From Lysobacteraceae bacterium (GTDB lineage Bacteria; Bdellovibrionota; UBA1018; JAGTJX01), in the NCBI GenBank assembly GCA_023657465.1, contig JAGTJX010000003.1:499889-563888 (forward strand): DNA of 64,000 nucleotides, given 5' to 3'. The translations under genes were made by a program, and so were the position numbers. Of the stretch, positions 61,451 to 64,000 are shown one piece after another (position 1 is the stretch's first letter; each line of letters opens with the position of its first letter). The notes under the pieces were generated by a model. The model was not told where the DNA came from. It worked only from the letters and a program-made list of their open reading frames with translations, and made no database searches.

Positions 61451-61510
61451 ATATTGCTCCCCTTTGATTGGCATCTTATATGGCACAGTTCGTGCTATTT
61501 CTACTGGTTA

Positions 61511-62254
61511 ATGAATAAACAGCTTTTAATCATGATGACGTTTTTAATGGGTCTGACTGGGTGGGCTAAAGAGCCTAAGTCCGTCGTCATACTGACCCAT
61601 GCTTCAACAGAGTTTGATGCTTATATTGAATCTCGCACAGGAATTCCAAGCATTTTAAAAATTGCCAAAAAACTTAAGCTACCTGTTTTTCACCTCTACA
61701 AAAAAGAAACAGCTGAGACTTACCCCTTTCTGAACTGCAAGAAGAACCACTGCTTGGAATCCAGCGCTGGTGAGTTCAGCGTTCCTATTACTTCGAATCA
61801 CGTGATTGTGATGGGTGGACATTGGGGGCAATGTCTGGACATTACTCTGGATAGTCTCATGAACATTTGGAGCCAAAAACAAGGTGAAAACCTCAAAATC
61901 ACTCTGATCACTGATGGGATTTATGTTTCAAATTTAATCATCAGACACAATGATCCCTATCACACTGAATTCAACTCAGATATTCTTGCCCAAGCAAACG
62001 AAGTGATGAAAACATTAGATGACGCTGAACCTTATCTCAAGATGAGCCTCGATCAGCTTCTGAGAATCATTGAGAAATACGAAGAACCTAGCAGCTACCA
62101 ACTCAGAGTTCAGTTCCTCAGACGCAAACTTCCACGTTACTTGAGATTGAGTTCTGAATATCGTGTTGTTCTTAAAATCGGCCCTGAGTACTCTGAAATC
62201 ATTAAGACAGGATTAGGCGAAAACGGTCCTACCCTTACCCTCGAATATCTGTAG
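61511..62254 (+). CDS. Secreted protein of unknown function
   Basis: A protein of about 247 residues. ATG 61511 opens the signal peptide MNKQLLIMMTFLMGLTGWAK, and the reading from 61454 adds non-coding codons. The mature domain starts KSVVILTHASTEFDAYIESR, an alpha/beta Rossmann-like start, then VIVMGGHWGQCLDITLDSL and ITLITDGIYVSNLIIRHNDP. A pair of Cys (FLNCKKNHCLE) may form a disulfide. No enzyme family is recognised. It is divergent from the 61450 membrane-protein gene across a 60-base gap. Confidence 0.7.
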   Translation: MNKQLLIMMTFLMGLTGWAKEPKSVVILTHASTEFDAYIESRTGIPSILKIAKKLKLPVFHLYKKETAETYPFLNCKKNHCLESSAGEFSVPITSNHVIVMGGHWGQCLDITLDSLMNIWSQKQGENLKITLITDGIYVSNLIIRHNDPYHTEFNSDILAQANEVMKTLDDAEPYLKMSLDQLLRIIEKYEEPSSYQLRVQFLRRKLPRYLRLSSEYRVVLKIGPEYSEIIKTGLGENGPTLTLEYL

Positions 62255-62276
62255 AAGTTTTAGACAATCGCTTGAA

Positions 62277-63002
62277 CTATGGCCAGCGAGGGAACTCACG
62301 AGTATCCGATTTGAATATCTTCTCATCTTGGAAGCAAGCCTGGCACATCTTCCTAGGAACGGACTTACCATGAAGAGTGTTATTCTTCCCGAAGAAGGGC
62401 GACAAAGCCCAAGCTTCTATTAAGCGCCTCGTGTCGTTCTCAGTTCTAGGGAAATCTTCCGTAGAAAGAGTTACACTCATCTCTGTATCTGTTTCTAACC
62501 AGACTGAATCGAGAGAATCATCTCGCTCAATATCTATTCTGGAATTGATACAAGTCAGCACAGACTCATGATCTGCAAGGAAGAACACTTCGCGCGGTAC
62601 GGGAATGAACGAAATCTCTTCTACTAAACAATCCGGAGTGTCCTCACCTACTTGCAGAACCCATTCAGGCTCCGAATGCCTGAGGAGTTCAAAGTTTAGC
62701 TTCAGTGGATCTTTTAGGGACTTGAAACACTGAAGGATCTTCTTCATTTTATCTTTTTTGATGAGTTGATCAATGGGTTGGCATTCCATTTGGTCAGTAT
62801 TGGCTTCGACTGCTCGCGCAGAACGATCACTACCTGGAGTTTCGTTAGGTTTAATCGGAGGCGCTACAGGTCTTCGCATACGGATAGGACCTACGAATAC
62901 ATTGGGAACTGTGATTCCTGGATCATCATTCTTCTGAGGGCTTGAGCAGTTGGAGATAAGAGCTAGTGCGAATAGAATGAGAACTTTATTTCTGTGAAGC
63001 AT
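62277..63002 (-). CDS. Lipoprotein of unknown function
   Basis: A 241-residue predicted lipoprotein with lipobox ISNCSS after a short hydrophobic segment (MLHRNKVLILFALALISNC). The early mature part is proline-rich and low-complexity (MRRPVAPPIKPNETPGSDRS). The later part is mixed beta and includes CQACFQDEKIFK near the end. Its start overlaps the HMG-CoA lyase gene by 17 bases on the same strand, so it may be carried on that operon's transcript. Function unknown. Confidence 0.72.
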   Translation of the reverse strand: MLHRNKVLILFALALISNCSSPQKNDDPGITVPNVFVGPIRMRRPVAPPIKPNETPGSDRSARAVEANTDQMECQPIDQLIKKDKMKKILQCFKSLKDPLKLNFELLRHSEPEWVLQVGEDTPDCLVEEISFIPVPREVFFLADHESVLTCINSRIDIERDDSLDSVWLETDTEMSVTLSTEDFPRTENDTRRLIEAWALSPFFGKNNTLHGKSVPRKMCQACFQDEKIFKSDTREFPRWP

Positions 63003-63873
63003 AAGTTTTCAAGTATCTACTCACAATCGGACGATTCATTAGTCGAAAAAGTGCAAACGATGTTTCGCAGAGCTTTTCGAGATTGACTCCAGTTTTAACT
63101 CCCATGCCGTCTAACATATAGATCAAATCTTCAGTCGCGAGATTACCCGTGGCACCAGGAGCATAAGGACAGCCACCCAAGCCACCTGCAGAAGTATCAA
63201 CGATTTTCACTCCGTGCTCAAGAGAGCGCAGAGTATTAGCAAGAGCAAGTCCACGAGTATCGTGGAAGTGAACCGCGACTCGCTTGGCTCCTAACATCTT
63301 GAGAGCTGGCTTAATGATCTGATCAACACCTTTGGGGTGAGCTACACCAATAGTGTCTCCAATAGAAACTTCCCTCACTCCGAAGTCAGCCATGCGCTCA
63401 ATGATTTTGAGTGCCTGCTTAGGAGGTGTCGGTCCTTCAAAAGGGCATCCAAACACTGTCGAGACGTATCCACGGAGTTGAATTTTTTTCTTCTTGGCTT
63501 CTTTCACAACATCGGTCATGGCACGGAAACTCTCGTCGATCGACATGCCGATATTCTTCTGATTGAATGTTTCTGTCGCTGCGGTGAAGAGTGCAACTCG
63601 TTTTACGCCTGATGAAACTGCCCTCTCTAATCCTTTCAGATTGGGCACAAGATACCAAAGCTGTGGAAACTCCTTCGCCACTTGATCGGTGTTTTCCATC
63701 TGAGGGACTTTGTCTGCCCTGACGAATGCGCCTGCTTCGACTTCATTGAGGCCAGAAGCGAGTAGTCCTTCGATGAACCATTTCTTCTGTTCAAAAGTGA
63801 GACTCATCTGCTCATTCTGAAGACCATCACGAGGACCTACATCGAATACGGTGACTTGTTTGGAAACACTCAT
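62986..63873 (-). CDS. Hydroxymethylglutaryl-CoA lyase
   Basis: Cleaves HMG-CoA to acetyl-CoA and acetoacetate, the last step of leucine degradation; 295 residues. The TIM barrel begins VTVFDVGPRDGLQNEQMSL with the family Arg-Asp-Gly metal and catalytic site. VEAGAFVRADKVPQM, YVSTVFGCPFEGPTPPKQAL and VAVHFHDTRGLALAN (metal His pair) follow, and GLGGCPYAPGATGNLATED holds the G-loop with catalytic Cys. It overlaps the end of a biotin carrier subunit gene as ATGA, which supports a leucine-catabolism operon with methylcrotonoyl-CoA carboxylase. Confidence 0.95.
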   Translation of the reverse strand: MSVSKQVTVFDVGPRDGLQNEQMSLTFEQKKWFIEGLLASGLNEVEAGAFVRADKVPQMENTDQVAKEFPQLWYLVPNLKGLERAVSSGVKRVALFTAATETFNQKNIGMSIDESFRAMTDVVKEAKKKKIQLRGYVSTVFGCPFEGPTPPKQALKIIERMADFGVREVSIGDTIGVAHPKGVDQIIKPALKMLGAKRVAVHFHDTRGLALANTLRSLEHGVKIVDTSAGGLGGCPYAPGATGNLATEDLIYMLDGMGVKTGVNLEKLCETSFALFRLMNRPIVSRYLKTYASQK

Positions 63874-64000
63874 TTCTTGGACTCCTCGAATTCAAGGAGA
63901 CTTGAACCCGGCGAGAAGTTCTCACCCTCTTTTATTTTCCATTTTTTAACTTTTCCGAGCGCAGGAGCCTTGATCGCAAACTCCATCTTCATCGCTTCAA
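63870..64000 (-). CDS. Biotin carrier end of an acyl-CoA carboxylase alpha subunit, partial
   Basis: Only the last 42 codons are in the window, and the gene continues past base 64000. The stretch EAMKMEFAIKAPALGKVKKW contains the biotinylated Lys in the EAMKM motif, followed by IKEGENFSPGSSLLEFEESK of the biotinyl domain. The stop TGA overlaps the HMG-CoA lyase start. Pairing with HMG-CoA lyase suggests methylcrotonoyl-CoA carboxylase alpha (mccA), but acetyl- or propionyl-CoA carboxylase cannot be excluded from this fragment. Confidence 0.88.
   Translation of the reverse strand, partial: EAMKMEFAIKAPALGKVKKWKIKEGENFSPGSSLLEFEESKK

Noticed and set aside
61454-61510. N-terminal extension of the secreted protein gene at 61511
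   Set aside because: The extra codons place a second hydrophobic stretch before a clear signal peptide and overlap the divergent gene's promoter region.
1-64000. CRISPR array, rRNA operon or replication origin
   Set aside because: No regularly spaced repeats, rRNA segments or clustered DnaA boxes were seen.

Overview
The window is a bacterial chromosome segment of moderate to low GC with dense genes on both strands. The most likely source is a Gram-negative member of Bdellovibrionota or a relative (inference). Supporting signs are many lipoproteins and signal peptides, outer-membrane barrel and TolC proteins, an NtrC-type two-component pair, a REP-associated tyrosine transposase, and a SUF operon led by an Rrf2 regulator. 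No taxonomic marker such as 16S rRNA is present.

Layout. 1-3.1 kb: the 3' end of a cystathionine synthase/lyase gene and three small envelope genes, one apparently frameshifted. 3.1-8.7 kb (minus): a PanE-like reductase, a sensor kinase overlapping a GcvH-like gene that lacks its lipoyl lysine, an Mrp ATPase without its CxxC, a barrel protein and a lipoprotein. 8.7-12.6 kb: a REP element, a RAYT transposase, a secreted hydrolase, coaD and rsmD. 12.6-19.2 kb: a degenerate DNA-methylase-like protein with a partner, then a sigma-54 regulator and its kinase. 19.2-28.6 kb: an RlmL-like methyltransferase, TypA, two YkgJ-type proteins, a TolC protein, a PAP2 phosphatase and other small envelope genes. 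29.1-31.3 kb: an ISLre2-like insertion sequence. 32.6-38.7 kb: a urate-degradation operon. 38.7-44.9 kb: a BrnTA-like toxin-antitoxin, an HNH cassette near a tRNA-Ser, a GNAT acetyltransferase, endonuclease I and PlsC. 45-47.7 kb: a beta-propeller lipoprotein cassette and an ISL3 remnant. 47.8-55.5 kb: a cobalamin-binding-like protein, a FAH-family enzyme and the SUF operon (rrf2-C-D-S-U-T-B). 55.5-64 kb: a frameshifted barrel-like gene, a glycosyltransferase, a penicillin-binding transpeptidase and a GT51 transglycosylase lipoprotein, a RadC-like protein, a DTW protein, small secreted proteins, and HMG-CoA lyase behind a biotin-carrier subunit (leucine degradation).

The most striking system is the three-gene urate operon at 32581-38737. 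A membrane urate oxidase carries a cupredoxin-like tail where the known enzyme has cytochrome c. It is followed by 5-hydroxyisourate hydrolase and a 1405-residue protein. That protein joins a malate synthase-like domain, OHCU decarboxylase, a beta-lactamase-like serine hydrolase domain and allantoicase. Together they cover nearly the whole route from urate to malate. No allantoinase is visible in the window, and the serine hydrolase domain lies just before allantoicase, so it is a candidate replacement for that step.

A second theme is a family of REP-like hairpins. One lies beside the RAYT gene. Two others lie in frame inside rsmD and inside the sigma-54 regulator gene. Several small envelope genes show single-base frameshifts, two of them at A runs, which could be real decay or assembly indels.
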